Source of the DNA: Thiomicrorhabdus sp965603495 | Lineage (GTDB): Bacteria > Pseudomonadota > Gammaproteobacteria > Thiomicrospirales > Thiomicrospiraceae | Length of the DNA stretch: 64,000 nt | Reading direction: 5' to 3' | NCBI GenBank assembly: GCA_965603495.1 | Contig: CBFDDF010000006.1 | Coordinates: forward strand, 1 to 64,000 | Part shown: piece by piece, positions 48,355-57,231 of the stretch | Numbering within the stretch: position 1 is the first letter of the stretch | How the letters are laid out: each line of letters starts with the position of its first letter | Translations under genes and position numbers: made by a program | The notes under the pieces: model-generated | What the model was told of the DNA's origin: nothing | Seen by the model: the letters and a program-made list of their open reading frames with translations, nothing else | Databases searched by the model: none

Positions 48355-51300
48355 CTACAATAGACTTACCACATTTAGCATCACCAGTAAAAAATACATA
48401 GCATGTTCTCTTTTACCTGCCTGGTTTACAAACACCATTTCAATACGACCATGCGTACCCAAGCGGGATTTTGTGTCTTTTTGGGTAGTAAATACAGTAT
48501 TACGTGTTAAACCTAAATTGTCTTTCCAGTACCGTTTCGCTTTCGTGATATGTGTGGGTTTCATCTGACCAGAATGCCTTAGAATGAACTTAATGGATAT
48601 GTCCATTTTTTGAGCAAATTCAACCAATATTTTGCCGCTGGTTACATCTCGAAATATCAGGTGGTAGTCCTGCTGAATCTGTAAGCTGTCAGTATCGGAT
48701 GAGTAAGGATAAAACCTGCTCGCAAAGGTGTCCAAGAGCGCTTCTAATGCACGAGGACACGCCGTATTCTCCTGAGCAGTAAATTGGTATACATCCGCAA
48801 TTTTTTCCAAATAGCCCGCTAATTTAGATTGTTCCGCAAGATATAACGGGCGAATCCGAAATGCAGGGTTATCCTTAAACAGTGTGAACAGTTTCTGTGC
48901 TTCCTTGCGTGAAAACCCTAAGCTAGAAATATTTCCTATTGAATTGAAATGGTAAAGAAATGCCATGTAATGAAAATAGGGTATGTTTGAGGTAATTGGC
49001 TCGATACACTTTTGAGCCTCTTCTGGAGCACTCCATTCTTCACGTAAATTCAGTAAGCTTCGATGTCTTTTAGCTTTTAATTCTGGAATGGACTTTGTCA
49101 GACGAGTTAAAGCAAAATCAAAACGTGCTTTGTGCTTTTTTAAAGTACTGATTGGAATCTTGGTTAAACCGTGCAAATCGTCAATAGTCAGGTTGGATAC
49201 AAGCGAGTCTTGGTAAAGCATGTTAATCAAATCCACGCTGTGAATATAATGCTCTAAGGTGGTTTCAATTGAGCCATGACCTACTCTTTGCACCAGCCAA
49301 TAAGGGTATTTTTTGCTTTTTAGCTGAGTAGGTAAGTGTTTAAGTTTACGGACATTAGCTTGCTGTAACCAGGCTTGGGTTTTAGGTAGGTGAGCAAAGT
49401 TATCATCAATATTCAAATCCAATTCAGAGATAGCGGCAGATAAAAAATGCCAAGAGGCAAAGCTATGCCTTAAGTGATGGTATTTCAAACTGTTATCTCT
49501 ACACACTTCTCGAATAAGGCACATTAACTTCTTTTTAAGCTCTTCTACGGATTTGAGCTTGCAACCGCTGGCTTCTGTTGAAAATAAATAATGGCGTTTT
49601 TTGTCTTTTGGAAAACGGCCAAAACGTTTTTGTTGAGATTGATGGTATTCATTCAAAAATTTAACTTCATCAGCAGTCAATAAATCCATCAGTTTTTGAG
49701 CCCGCTTTGCATTAAGACTCTTGGTTTTTCGATCTTCACTTTCTCGAATAAGGAGTTGAGGACTTTTGTCACAAAATAGATAATCCATAAACTTTAATTC
49801 AATGGCTTCAGTTATACGAAGTCCAAGACGAAATCCAAGTATAAAAATAGCCAACATGATCTTGTAAGACTCTTCCCCTGCATATTTCGTTATTAAGCCT
49901 TTAAGTGAGGTTTTTATGGATTCATATTCATCAAAACTGATTATGTTCGCATTGACCGCCATGTCCGTCATGGAAGGATTGCCAAAGACCTCTTCTTTAT
50001 GTTGAATTTTTTCACAACGATGCGTTTTTTCTAACCAGGTATTAAAGTCGCGTAAGTGGTATTGAATATCGTTTTTATTTTTTATTGAAATGGCTTGTTC
50101 AATCACCTCTCTAAAAATAGCGACTCGTTCTTCGGCGTTTATTTTTTGTAAAAACAGAGTGTTCGATATCGCAATAAGATGGCGACTAATCGCGCTGATT
50201 TTTTTGAGAACTGGCACAGGCTTCTTCTTAAATTGCCCCTTGTGATTTAACTGTAGATAGCTTTTCCCCCAGTCTAAAATTAACAAATAATTGTCTTTTA
50301 GTTTTGGTACAAGCAAAGCGTACTGTTTATTTATTTCAGTAAAATGTTTCGCATGATTTGATTTACCAACACTGACATCAAATATCTTTCGGATTTCAGA
50401 AAAGGCATGGCTTCGAGGGTGTGTTTGTTCGAGAATGTTTTCATCATCGAACTCAATCGTTGAACTTACGTTTGGCTCTGTTCGAAACAGTCTTTTGGTT
50501 GCAGAATCGTTTAAGGAGTGATTGACGTGTTTACCCGCGTTGCAGGCCAACAGAATAGGGCTCCAATATTTAGATTGATATAGTGCCATCCATTGACACC
50601 AGCCATGTAGGCTAGTGGGAAAAATAGATACCTTGAGCGACCAGGTTTTTAAAATAGCACGCATTGATTCGAGCAAATATTGATGAAGAGACTTATCTTG
50701 TTGTTTTAACGATGCCATTTCCCAAGGTTCTATTCGATAGATAAGCGCTTCGGTTTGCTTGGAAAGAAAGAATTTTTTGGGTGGGTTAGCTGCATGAATG
50801 ATAATTTCAAAAAATAACCGTCCTTTAAAGTATTGGTAGCTCTCAAGGTTATGAAATTGTTCCATAATGGATATTACATGCTTGTGGTGTAGCACACCGC
50901 TGTCGAATAACAGGCTAAACGTAAGCAATGCTATCTGTTCTTGTGCTGTTAACGTTTTGGGCTGAAAGCTGTTTGAAGTAACAGCATCCTGATAACTTTG
51001 ATGTAAAGATTCTATAAACAGGTAGCGTTGCCACTGCTTTTGTTCAGCAATGGGGTTTTTAATGCGGACAACTTTATGGATTTCATGAATATAGGGTAGC
51101 TGCCATATATTTTCAATATTACCTTGCTCGACCAGCATGTTATACATTTGAGAGGCGGTTGCTAAGATATCCACCCCAGCACTTAATTTCCCCAAGTGCT
51201 TTTCTATTTTTTTTGGATCTATGGCAATACTTGGATGATAGAGTAAGCTGGTATCGATTTCGCTTTTAGGATTAAACAAAAAGGTGAGCAGTGAACTAGT

Positions 51301-51519
51301 GAGTATTTCACCCGTTTTCGCTTTTTCACTCGGTGTATCCGGTTTATTTTGTTTTAATTTATCGGTGACTCTGGCTTGGCTAATCTGTATATGCTGTCGT
51401 ACTTCATCATTTTCAGCGTCTGCTAATTTTTGCGTCCAAAACTGGAGTATGGCTTGTTGAATAGCCTTTCTTTCTACTAAGAAGGCTGGATTTATTTCGC
51501 AAATATCAGTTTGTTCCAT
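48355..51519 (-). CDS. Giant tyrosine recombinase (1054 residues)
   Basis: The catalytic domain is internal, not C-terminal: Arg in LGFRLGLRITEAIELKF near residue 570, HxxR in LKYHHLRHSFASWHF near residue 685, and GHGSIETTLEHYIHSVD with the candidate tyrosine near residue 760. About 500 N-terminal and 280 C-terminal residues show no known domain; both are helical. It overlaps the upstream 892-residue partner by 14 bases and is transcribed towards the island centre. Paired or tripartite large recombinases occur in other mobile elements (Tn554 type, RIT, gamma-mobile-trio). Which of these it belongs to I cannot say. Confidence 0.8.
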   Translation of the reverse strand: MEQTDICEINPAFLVERKAIQQAILQFWTQKLADAENDEVRQHIQISQARVTDKLKQNKPDTPSEKAKTGEILTSSLLTFLFNPKSEIDTSLLYHPSIAIDPKKIEKHLGKLSAGVDILATASQMYNMLVEQGNIENIWQLPYIHEIHKVVRIKNPIAEQKQWQRYLFIESLHQSYQDAVTSNSFQPKTLTAQEQIALLTFSLLFDSGVLHHKHVISIMEQFHNLESYQYFKGRLFFEIIIHAANPPKKFFLSKQTEALIYRIEPWEMASLKQQDKSLHQYLLESMRAILKTWSLKVSIFPTSLHGWCQWMALYQSKYWSPILLACNAGKHVNHSLNDSATKRLFRTEPNVSSTIEFDDENILEQTHPRSHAFSEIRKIFDVSVGKSNHAKHFTEINKQYALLVPKLKDNYLLILDWGKSYLQLNHKGQFKKKPVPVLKKISAISRHLIAISNTLFLQKINAEERVAIFREVIEQAISIKNKNDIQYHLRDFNTWLEKTHRCEKIQHKEEVFGNPSMTDMAVNANIISFDEYESIKTSLKGLITKYAGEESYKIMLAIFILGFRLGLRITEAIELKFMDYLFCDKSPQLLIRESEDRKTKSLNAKRAQKLMDLLTADEVKFLNEYHQSQQKRFGRFPKDKKRHYLFSTEASGCKLKSVEELKKKLMCLIREVCRDNSLKYHHLRHSFASWHFLSAAISELDLNIDDNFAHLPKTQAWLQQANVRKLKHLPTQLKSKKYPYWLVQRVGHGSIETTLEHYIHSVDLINMLYQDSLVSNLTIDDLHGLTKIPISTLKKHKARFDFALTRLTKSIPELKAKRHRSLLNLREEWSAPEEAQKCIEPITSNIPYFHYMAFLYHFNSIGNISSLGFSRKEAQKLFTLFKDNPAFRIRPLYLAEQSKLAGYLEKIADVYQFTAQENTACPRALEALLDTFASRFYPYSSDTDSLQIQQDYHLIFRDVTSGKILVEFAQKMDISIKFILRHSGQMKPTHITKAKRYWKDNLGLTRNTVFTTQKDTKSRLGTHGRIEMVFVNQAGKREHAMYFLLVMLNVVSLL

Positions 51520-54184
51520 CGATAAATTCCTCCTTAAAGGGGGAGTTCACCGTAAATTCTTTGTAGAGCATATCAATAGTTTTTTTCACCTCTTTTCGAA
51601 AGTCTCTAGGGTTAAACAGGCCTCTTGGATTCCAGGTTTCTGTGCCGAGATGTCGGTGGCCCATTAGTTCATCGATATACTCAGGATTTAAGCCACGTTC
51701 AATTAAGGTAGAGCGAAAAAAATGTCTATTGGCATTGGGTCTAAGAGAAGAAAATATTTGGGCCTCCTTGCCTAGTAATGTAAAAGCAATTTTTGCAGCC
51801 AGGGTTCGTGTATAGGGTATGGCAACAAAGGTCTCATGATCGTTCCGATACTCAATCAGAAAAAACCCAGGAAATGAATGCCCTCGTTTATCACTCAACT
51901 TTGCGTCCAGCCAGTTCTCTGAACGGGCTATTTTGTCAATGCTAGATTTTTTAAAACCAGGTTGTTTTTTCAGTTTATGCAATAAAAAAGAAATGCGTTC
52001 CATAAAGCTTTCAAGCTCTTTTACCAGTTTTGGTGGGAGGTAGCCAAGTCTCGTTGTGTAGCCATTGTTAATGTTCTTATCATTCAGCGTGTAGAAGTTT
52101 TCAAAATCCAGTTGTCTAGGAGAGATAAATGGGTTTTTTACGTCTCTCGCACCTGTTACATAACTCTGATGAGTTTCCATAAAAATCATCAGCAAATTAA
52201 GTGTATTAATCACAGTCTCAATTGACCAGTTTTTACTAGCCTGTGCTAAATAGGTTTTTTGAATAACACTGGATAAATGGTTTAAAAACTTAACGACTTC
52301 ATACTTTTTCGGTCTAAAGGCATCGCCATGAGCTAAAAATGATTTGGCATTTGGTTTATCGTCTATCTGCAGCTCTTCAAAAAACAAGCTGTTAATAGCT
52401 TGTCGGTAAACGGTCTGCAAATAAGAATGCTCAACCGTTGTATAGTGCTTTTGTGTCGAAGAAATTACATCTTCTCGACCAGATATAGCTGCTGTCGCCC
52501 ATAGATCTCCATTCGAATAAAACAATACCTTTTTAGCAAAGTTATTTTGAATTAGATTTATGGTTACTCGGGAGTCCAGTTTATAGCTCTTTATGGCTTC
52601 TTTAATATCACCTTGATTTATGTCATCGCGTATAGCAGACGATTTTTTGACTTCATCCCGTGTGTAGTACGCGCTAAGTAAATTGAATAGTATCGATTGG
52701 ATTCGACGAGGTACAGCAAGCTTTACCATGCCATATTTAATATTAAAGTAAAAAGAAGTCGTTTTGGAAGGCTGGCTATATACAGGGGTAGGGATGAACA
52801 CAAATGAACAATCTTCACTTAAGTTGATGTAGCGTGTTCTAAGCTTAGGCTTAACCGCTAGCCAGCGTAAGTAATGAGACTGCATCAGGTCGTAGCCTGT
52901 GAATAATGATAAAGCCAGTAACATCGATACTCGCATTTTTTTTTCAGATACGCCAGGTTTAGAAGCCGTTTTTTCCAATCCGACGAGTATTTTTTCGAGT
53001 TCGGCTGGTGTTAACTCATCTTTTAAAAATTGATTTTGTTTTTCAAGTTGCTGTAGTTGAGCCGCACGATTGAAAACTCTGACTTCAGGAAGTGCCTCGT
53101 CTGAAGTCGCTCCATCAATGTACACCTCTTCAATGAGTTCATCACTAGCTGTGTCTTCGTAGGATTCCCAGTCGTTTTTGGAGAGAGTATTTAGTGTTCT
53201 AATTGTTTGTCCAGAATCGAGAAAACTTTCTTTAATAAGTGTTTTGGAGTTGATCTCAATCCAAGAGTTATTGGATGTTCTTTTTCCTGGCCCGCCTCCA
53301 GACCCGCTTTGGTGCTTTTTTAAGTCCACTTTTTTATAGAATTTATTTAAAAATCTGACAATGGTTTTTATACTCTTAATGAGTTTTATGTTTTGCTCTG
53401 CTGGAAGTTTACTTTCTAAGGACATTAAGGTTGCTATAAAGTCTTCAGTGTCTTCATACTCAGCTTCAATGTTCAGAGTTTTTAATTCTTCTTCATGTAG
53501 CGATCTTATAGCCCCCGATATGTGAGAGTCAAAGTTGCAATAAAAAGGCCTGTAAAAAAAAGCGTTGAATACAATTGATTTAAGAGACATCAAATCGTGA
53601 ATGTACTTCTTTTTTTCTTCTGATGGGGCGTGAATAACTGGTTCAATTAACGAAAGGTAAATAAAGTGATGGCTTTTCATTCCATAAATGGCACGCGTGA
53701 TCTGAGTTTGAATTTCGTCGGAATCGATAGGCTTTGAGAAATTATCTTGAATCGCTTGTATGAGTTTTTCGCTACTCAAAAAAGCATATGTTTCTGACTG
53801 CTTTTCGAAAAAAGATAGGGCAGTATTTATAATCTGTCTTATATCATGCCAGCGTTCAGAGAACTCGTGCGCGTTTTCAATAAGCTTGTCTTCAATCAAT
53901 ATTTGATGCATCTGTTCAATGTGACGTAAAACATCGACGATAAAAATTAAAGGGGTTGCTGTGATTGATTTTTTATTTTCTTGCCCTGCATCGTATTTAT
54001 TTAAGCTAATAGGTGCAATCCGCTCGTAGAGTTCTGAAGCTGCATGAGAATTGATACCGGGAACGCATGAAAACAAGTCATCTTGAATAGAAAATTTTTG
54101 GCGGAATTGAGCAAAAGAAGAGTGAACAATCTTTTTACGATAAGCGTCTAATTTTAGACTTGTTATTGTTGGTTTTGAAGCCAT
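51506..54184 (-). CDS. Giant recombinase-like partner (892 residues), probably catalytically defective
   Basis: A core-recombinase pattern is seen near the C-terminus (AAKIAFTLLGKEAQIFSSLRPNANRHFFRSTLIERGLNPEYIDELMGHRHLGTETWNPRG), with H-x-x-R and GHRHLG boxes. The Tyr position reads ETW or NPRG, with no clear nucleophile, and the box I region (LFTGYDLMQSHYLRWL, near residue 430) lacks the expected Arg. It is therefore likely an inactive or non-catalytic partner of the 1054-residue protein. ATG 54184 starts 103 bp inside the right tail element. Its upstream region carries only weak promoter boxes. Confidence 0.75.
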   Translation of the reverse strand: MASKPTITSLKLDAYRKKIVHSSFAQFRQKFSIQDDLFSCVPGINSHAASELYERIAPISLNKYDAGQENKKSITATPLIFIVDVLRHIEQMHQILIEDKLIENAHEFSERWHDIRQIINTALSFFEKQSETYAFLSSEKLIQAIQDNFSKPIDSDEIQTQITRAIYGMKSHHFIYLSLIEPVIHAPSEEKKKYIHDLMSLKSIVFNAFFYRPFYCNFDSHISGAIRSLHEEELKTLNIEAEYEDTEDFIATLMSLESKLPAEQNIKLIKSIKTIVRFLNKFYKKVDLKKHQSGSGGGPGKRTSNNSWIEINSKTLIKESFLDSGQTIRTLNTLSKNDWESYEDTASDELIEEVYIDGATSDEALPEVRVFNRAAQLQQLEKQNQFLKDELTPAELEKILVGLEKTASKPGVSEKKMRVSMLLALSLFTGYDLMQSHYLRWLAVKPKLRTRYINLSEDCSFVFIPTPVYSQPSKTTSFYFNIKYGMVKLAVPRRIQSILFNLLSAYYTRDEVKKSSAIRDDINQGDIKEAIKSYKLDSRVTINLIQNNFAKKVLFYSNGDLWATAAISGREDVISSTQKHYTTVEHSYLQTVYRQAINSLFFEELQIDDKPNAKSFLAHGDAFRPKKYEVVKFLNHLSSVIQKTYLAQASKNWSIETVINTLNLLMIFMETHQSYVTGARDVKNPFISPRQLDFENFYTLNDKNINNGYTTRLGYLPPKLVKELESFMERISFLLHKLKKQPGFKKSSIDKIARSENWLDAKLSDKRGHSFPGFFLIEYRNDHETFVAIPYTRTLAAKIAFTLLGKEAQIFSSLRPNANRHFFRSTLIERGLNPEYIDELMGHRHLGTETWNPRGLFNPRDFRKEVKKTIDMLYKEFTVNSPFKEEFIDGTN

Positions 54185-54286
54185 ATGTGATTGTCTTTAT
54201 GTCATTATCTACGCTCTTAATTGTTCCATCTGTGGCGGAAAATAGCAACTAAATAACCTTATATAACTTTAACTACTTTTCAATAG

Positions 54287-54366
54287 GCATAAAAAAACCG
54301 CTGTTTAAAGCGGTTTAGATGCGTTTTTGTTGTTTTCGGTCTGTGTGGTGAAAAGGGTTTTCAATC
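54287..54366. repeat. 80-bp tail element, copy C, abutting attR
   Basis: Third copy of the element at 44075 and 45180, the only one with an intact terminator hairpin. It ends at TTTTCAATC, where the tRNA repeat begins. Confidence 0.85.
54290..54316 (-). terminator. Terminator at the island's right end
   Basis: On the minus strand AAACCGCT, six bases and AGCGGTTT followed by TTTTATG. It would stop transcription from the orphan tRNA promoter before the recombinase genes. Confidence 0.88.
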
Positions 54367-54419
54367 TTGCTCTACCGACTGAGCTATCAGGCCAAAATAG
54401 AATGTGCGTATTGTATAGA
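54366..54419. repeat. Right attachment repeat of the genomic island (attR)
   Basis: 54 bp identical to 27763-27816, containing the 5' half of tRNA-Phe and its -10 box. Beyond it the two copies diverge but keep spacing to the -35 box. Confidence 0.92.
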
Positions 54420-54438
54420 GGGGGCTTTGGGCTGTCAA
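54410..54438 (-). promoter_or_regulatory. Orphan copy of the tRNA-Phe promoter
   Basis: TTGACA (54433-54438), 17 bp, TACAAT (54410-54415) on the minus strand. The spacer differs at several bases from the left copy; both hexamers are unchanged. Confidence 0.85.
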
Positions 54439-54506
54439 ATTTTATTTTGAAAATAGTGAATTTATTTGCTGTGACAGATCTGTGCCAGTTTTTTATCTGG
54501 TTTCCT

Positions 54507-54950
54507 AAAAAAGACCGAGTGACGCCGCTTGCTAATAACTTAATTCCTTTGCTTGAAACCCCGTTGCAAAAGGGCTCTGGCTCAGTCTATTTGCCGGATG
54601 CGTTGGCTAAAAAGTATCCCAATGCAGACAAGGAGTTGAATTGGCAGTATGTTTTTCCGAGCCGTAATTTGGCGGAAGCTTCTCGCTCTGGGGGGATTCT
54701 CCGCCATCATATTGACCAATCGGTGGTTAATAAAGCCATTAAGCGGGCAGTAAAGCAGTGCGGTATTGATAAAAAGGTAAGTGCGCATACCTTTAGGCAC
54801 TCGTTTGCCACTCATTTATTGCAAACGGGTATCGATATTCGCACGATTCAATTGTTATTAGGGCATGCCGATTTACAAACCACCATGATTTATACCCACG
54901 TTTTAAAACAAGGTAGGCAAGGGGTTGTTAGCCCTTTTGATAGTTTGTAA
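54507..54950 (+). pseudogene. C-terminal remnant of a second integron integrase
   Basis: The frame resembles the second half of IntI: KKDRVTPLANNLIPLLETP, SGSVYLPDALAKKYPNADKE then LNWQYVFPSRN (the IntI-specific insert), SAHTFRHSFATHLLQTGIDIRTIQLLLGHADLQTTMIYTHVLKQG. The N-terminal half with the first catalytic Arg is missing, and the open frame continues upstream only through non-homologous DNA including the att repeat. It is about 60% similar by eye to the island IntI but not a recent copy. It lies outside the island in chromosomal DNA. A terminator follows. Confidence 0.85.
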
Positions 54951-54963
54951 TACGCTTAGCAAA

Positions 54964-54990
54964 AAAGGGCTCTGCCCTTTGACCTTTTTT
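54964..54990 (+). terminator. Terminator after the intI remnant
   Basis: AAAGGGC-TCT-GCCCTTT followed by GACC and six T. Confidence 0.75.
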
Positions 54991-55209
54991 CCGGAAATGC
55001 AGCTTAACACCCTACTTTTAACTTCGGTTAAAAATGGGGGGATTACAACCCGGTACTCGTTACCACAGCATACGGTGTGGTGACTGGTGTGAGAATGTGT
55101 TTTTTGATGAAGATAGTGAGAGTTAAGTGGTCATAAATATTAACAATGGGCGCTAATATTGTTTTAGCCGTCATTGATAGGGCTATATAGAGCGTCCTGT
55201 TATAGTGAG

Positions 55210-57231
55210 TTATAACTCACGGGGAATACTTTTAATCCAGTTTTCAGAGTAGATACGCGTGTCGCCCTCATAGGCATCCAGCTCGGCATGAATGTGAAAG
55301 TGGGTGGTGTCGGCGGTCAGTACAGTATGAGTGGTGGTGCGAACAAACCATTCTCCGCGACGAAACGTGCGTTCGGTTCGAGTCTCGCCACGAACTGAAG
55401 TGAAATCATCATCTTCATAGGTGTACCATTCCCAAGTACGATCTCCCACCTCCATGTCGATTTCCTCGATGCAGTATACCCCTTCATCCTTGATTACTTC
55501 CAGAGTTGAAACGTCATTCGCCAAGTCTCGGTGCACCAGCCAGTTATGATGCGGTGGCTCGATGTGTTTGATGCGAGACGACGGCGCGCCTTCGGCCTGC
55601 TCGAAGCGTATTTCTGCATCTTCGGGTTGTGCCTCACGTATCGGTAATTTCAAGGCACTGTTATTAAGGTGCAAGGTCAAACACACAGATTCAGGAGACG
55701 GCCAGGCGAGCGGCCAGTAAGACGTCGATAAAGACAGACGCAACCGATGACCCGCAGGAAATTGCTGGGCAATATGGTTCATCTTCACCCGCACACGGTA
55801 GCGATGACCGGGTTCCAACGGTTCAGGCACGGCATCGCCGTTGCGATGGGTAAGATTGAGCAGGCCATAGCTGACGCGGGTAGCTTTGTCATCTGGTGCC
55901 ACATCGGAGAGTCGTACAGCAATCATTGCAACGGGGCGGTTAGCGGCCACTTCCAGTTCTACCTCGGGTGCCCCCAGAATTGCCATCGGTTCCAGCAGGG
56001 GATCACTGTCGTAGACTAGTGCCCCACCATCCTCTTCACGTTGGTCATGTGGCAGGTCAGGAGCCGCAGTGTAGGAGCACCACTTACCGGCATAGAGGCC
56101 GACACTGAGGGGTGATTGCAGGCTTTGCGTCGTTGCTTCCTTGCGGCGTTTCGTATGATCTGAAACGAGACGATAAGGGCTAAGCGGATAGGATTGCCAG
56201 TTAATATTGGGTGAGGGCCACTGTTGTTCTCCGACCCAGTGTCCAGGTCGTTGGGGGTAACGGGTGGTAGGGGGAACACTCTCCTGCATCCAGGCACGCA
56301 ACATCGGCTCCTGCATAATCCCGGTTTCCCGACCCTTGAGCCAGTAGTCCCACCAGCGCAAGCATTCTTGCAGAAAGCCTATGGCGGGTCCTGGTTTTCC
56401 TAGATGAGGGTACTTGTGACCCCAGGGGCCGACCAACCCCTGACGTGGTACAGAGAGGTGCTCCAGTAGGCGGAAGATGGCGTTGGTGTAGCCGTCAGAC
56501 CAGCCGCCGACTGCCATGACAGGGCAGCGAATCGCGGCATAGTCCTCGCATACCGAACCGTGTTTCCAATACTCATCCCGGTGCTGATGGCGCAACCAGG
56601 TATCGAGCCATAAGCCACAGCCAGAGAGTCTTTCCAACCACATCTCACGCCATCGATCTCCCACCAGTTGCGGATCGGGAGGGCAGGTATTGACGGAAAA
56701 CATGGTCGTTGACTCGGAGAGATTATCGCTCAGCAGACACCCTCCCATGTAGTGCATGTTGTCGAGATATAGATCATCGGTGGAGCAGGCGGTGATGATC
56801 GCTTTGAGTCCGGCCGGTTGCAGGGCGGCGATTTGCAGGCTGTTAAATCCCCCCCAGGATATCCCCATCATTCCTACCTGGCCATTGCACCAAGGCTGTT
56901 CTGTCAACCAGCGAATCACGTCCACTCCGTCATCCATTTCCTGTTGCCGATACTGATCGACCATTACTCCTTCTGACTCCCCCGAACCTCTCATGTCGAC
57001 CCGAATGCAGGCATACCCATGTCCAGCCAGGTAACGGTGGGTGATATCGTCGCGCACTCGGGTGAGATCGCGCTTGCGATAGGGAATATATTCGAATATG
57101 GCGGGTACCGGAGATACTTCGGCTCCCTCTGGTAACCACATTCGAGCCGCTAACCGGGTACCGTCCGGCATGGTAATAAGAGTATGTTCGACCTCGGTCA
57201 CAGCATAGGGGAAGGAATCAACGATTTTCAT
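55210..57231 (-). CDS. CocE/NonD-family (S15 peptidase-like) hydrolase
   Basis: 673 residues. The alpha/beta-hydrolase N-terminal part carries the oxyanion-region tyrosine IFEYIPYRKRD, the nucleophile VGMMGISWGGFNSL, the acid in VGGWSDGYTN and the His in VGPWGHKYPH, in the X-Pro dipeptidyl peptidase order. The C-terminal jelly-roll (residues about 420-650) is the XPP C-domain. Such enzymes cleave acyl, amide or ester bonds, cocaine esterase being the model. It overlaps the upstream ATP-grasp ligase gene by four bases, so ligase and hydrolase are co-translated. GC content is higher than in the flanking backbone. Confidence 0.88.
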   Translation of the reverse strand: MKIVDSFPYAVTEVEHTLITMPDGTRLAARMWLPEGAEVSPVPAIFEYIPYRKRDLTRVRDDITHRYLAGHGYACIRVDMRGSGESEGVMVDQYRQQEMDDGVDVIRWLTEQPWCNGQVGMMGISWGGFNSLQIAALQPAGLKAIITACSTDDLYLDNMHYMGGCLLSDNLSESTTMFSVNTCPPDPQLVGDRWREMWLERLSGCGLWLDTWLRHQHRDEYWKHGSVCEDYAAIRCPVMAVGGWSDGYTNAIFRLLEHLSVPRQGLVGPWGHKYPHLGKPGPAIGFLQECLRWWDYWLKGRETGIMQEPMLRAWMQESVPPTTRYPQRPGHWVGEQQWPSPNINWQSYPLSPYRLVSDHTKRRKEATTQSLQSPLSVGLYAGKWCSYTAAPDLPHDQREEDGGALVYDSDPLLEPMAILGAPEVELEVAANRPVAMIAVRLSDVAPDDKATRVSYGLLNLTHRNGDAVPEPLEPGHRYRVRVKMNHIAQQFPAGHRLRLSLSTSYWPLAWPSPESVCLTLHLNNSALKLPIREAQPEDAEIRFEQAEGAPSSRIKHIEPPHHNWLVHRDLANDVSTLEVIKDEGVYCIEEIDMEVGDRTWEWYTYEDDDFTSVRGETRTERTFRRGEWFVRTTTHTVLTADTTHFHIHAELDAYEGDTRIYSENWIKSIPREL

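Larger units (their letters stand above)
54283..54403 (-). ncRNA. Predicted orphan transcript with tRNA-Phe 5' half
   Basis: From the right-hand copy of the tRNA-Phe promoter (54410-54438) transcription would enter tRNA-Phe bases 1 to about 28 (54393 down to 54366), then island sequence, and stop at the terminator at 54290-54316. The result is about 120 nt with acceptor 5' strand and D-arm but no T-arm. Inferred from sequence; expression is not shown. Confidence 0.5.
27763..54419. mobile_element. Genomic island of about 26.6 kb in tRNA-Phe
   Basis: The element is bounded by a perfect 54-bp direct repeat. It has an integrase, HTH repressor and excisionase-like gene at the left end, two giant recombinase genes at the right end, and an integron, toxin-antitoxin pairs and many small unknown genes between. 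No conjugation genes are visible, so it should need help from another element to transfer, if it still moves. Coding density is low around 42.5-45.3 kb, where pseudogenes and duplications accumulate. Confidence 0.88.

Noticed and set aside
54327..54506. Coding start of the second integrase inside the att repeat
   Set aside because: The open frame crosses tRNA and tail-element DNA with no IntI similarity; it is an accident of the junction.
55009..55075. Hairpins TTTTAAC-TTCG-GTTAAAA and ACCACA.../...TGTGGT as an attC site
   Set aside because: The R' and R'' core boxes of attC are not evident; kept only as a remark.
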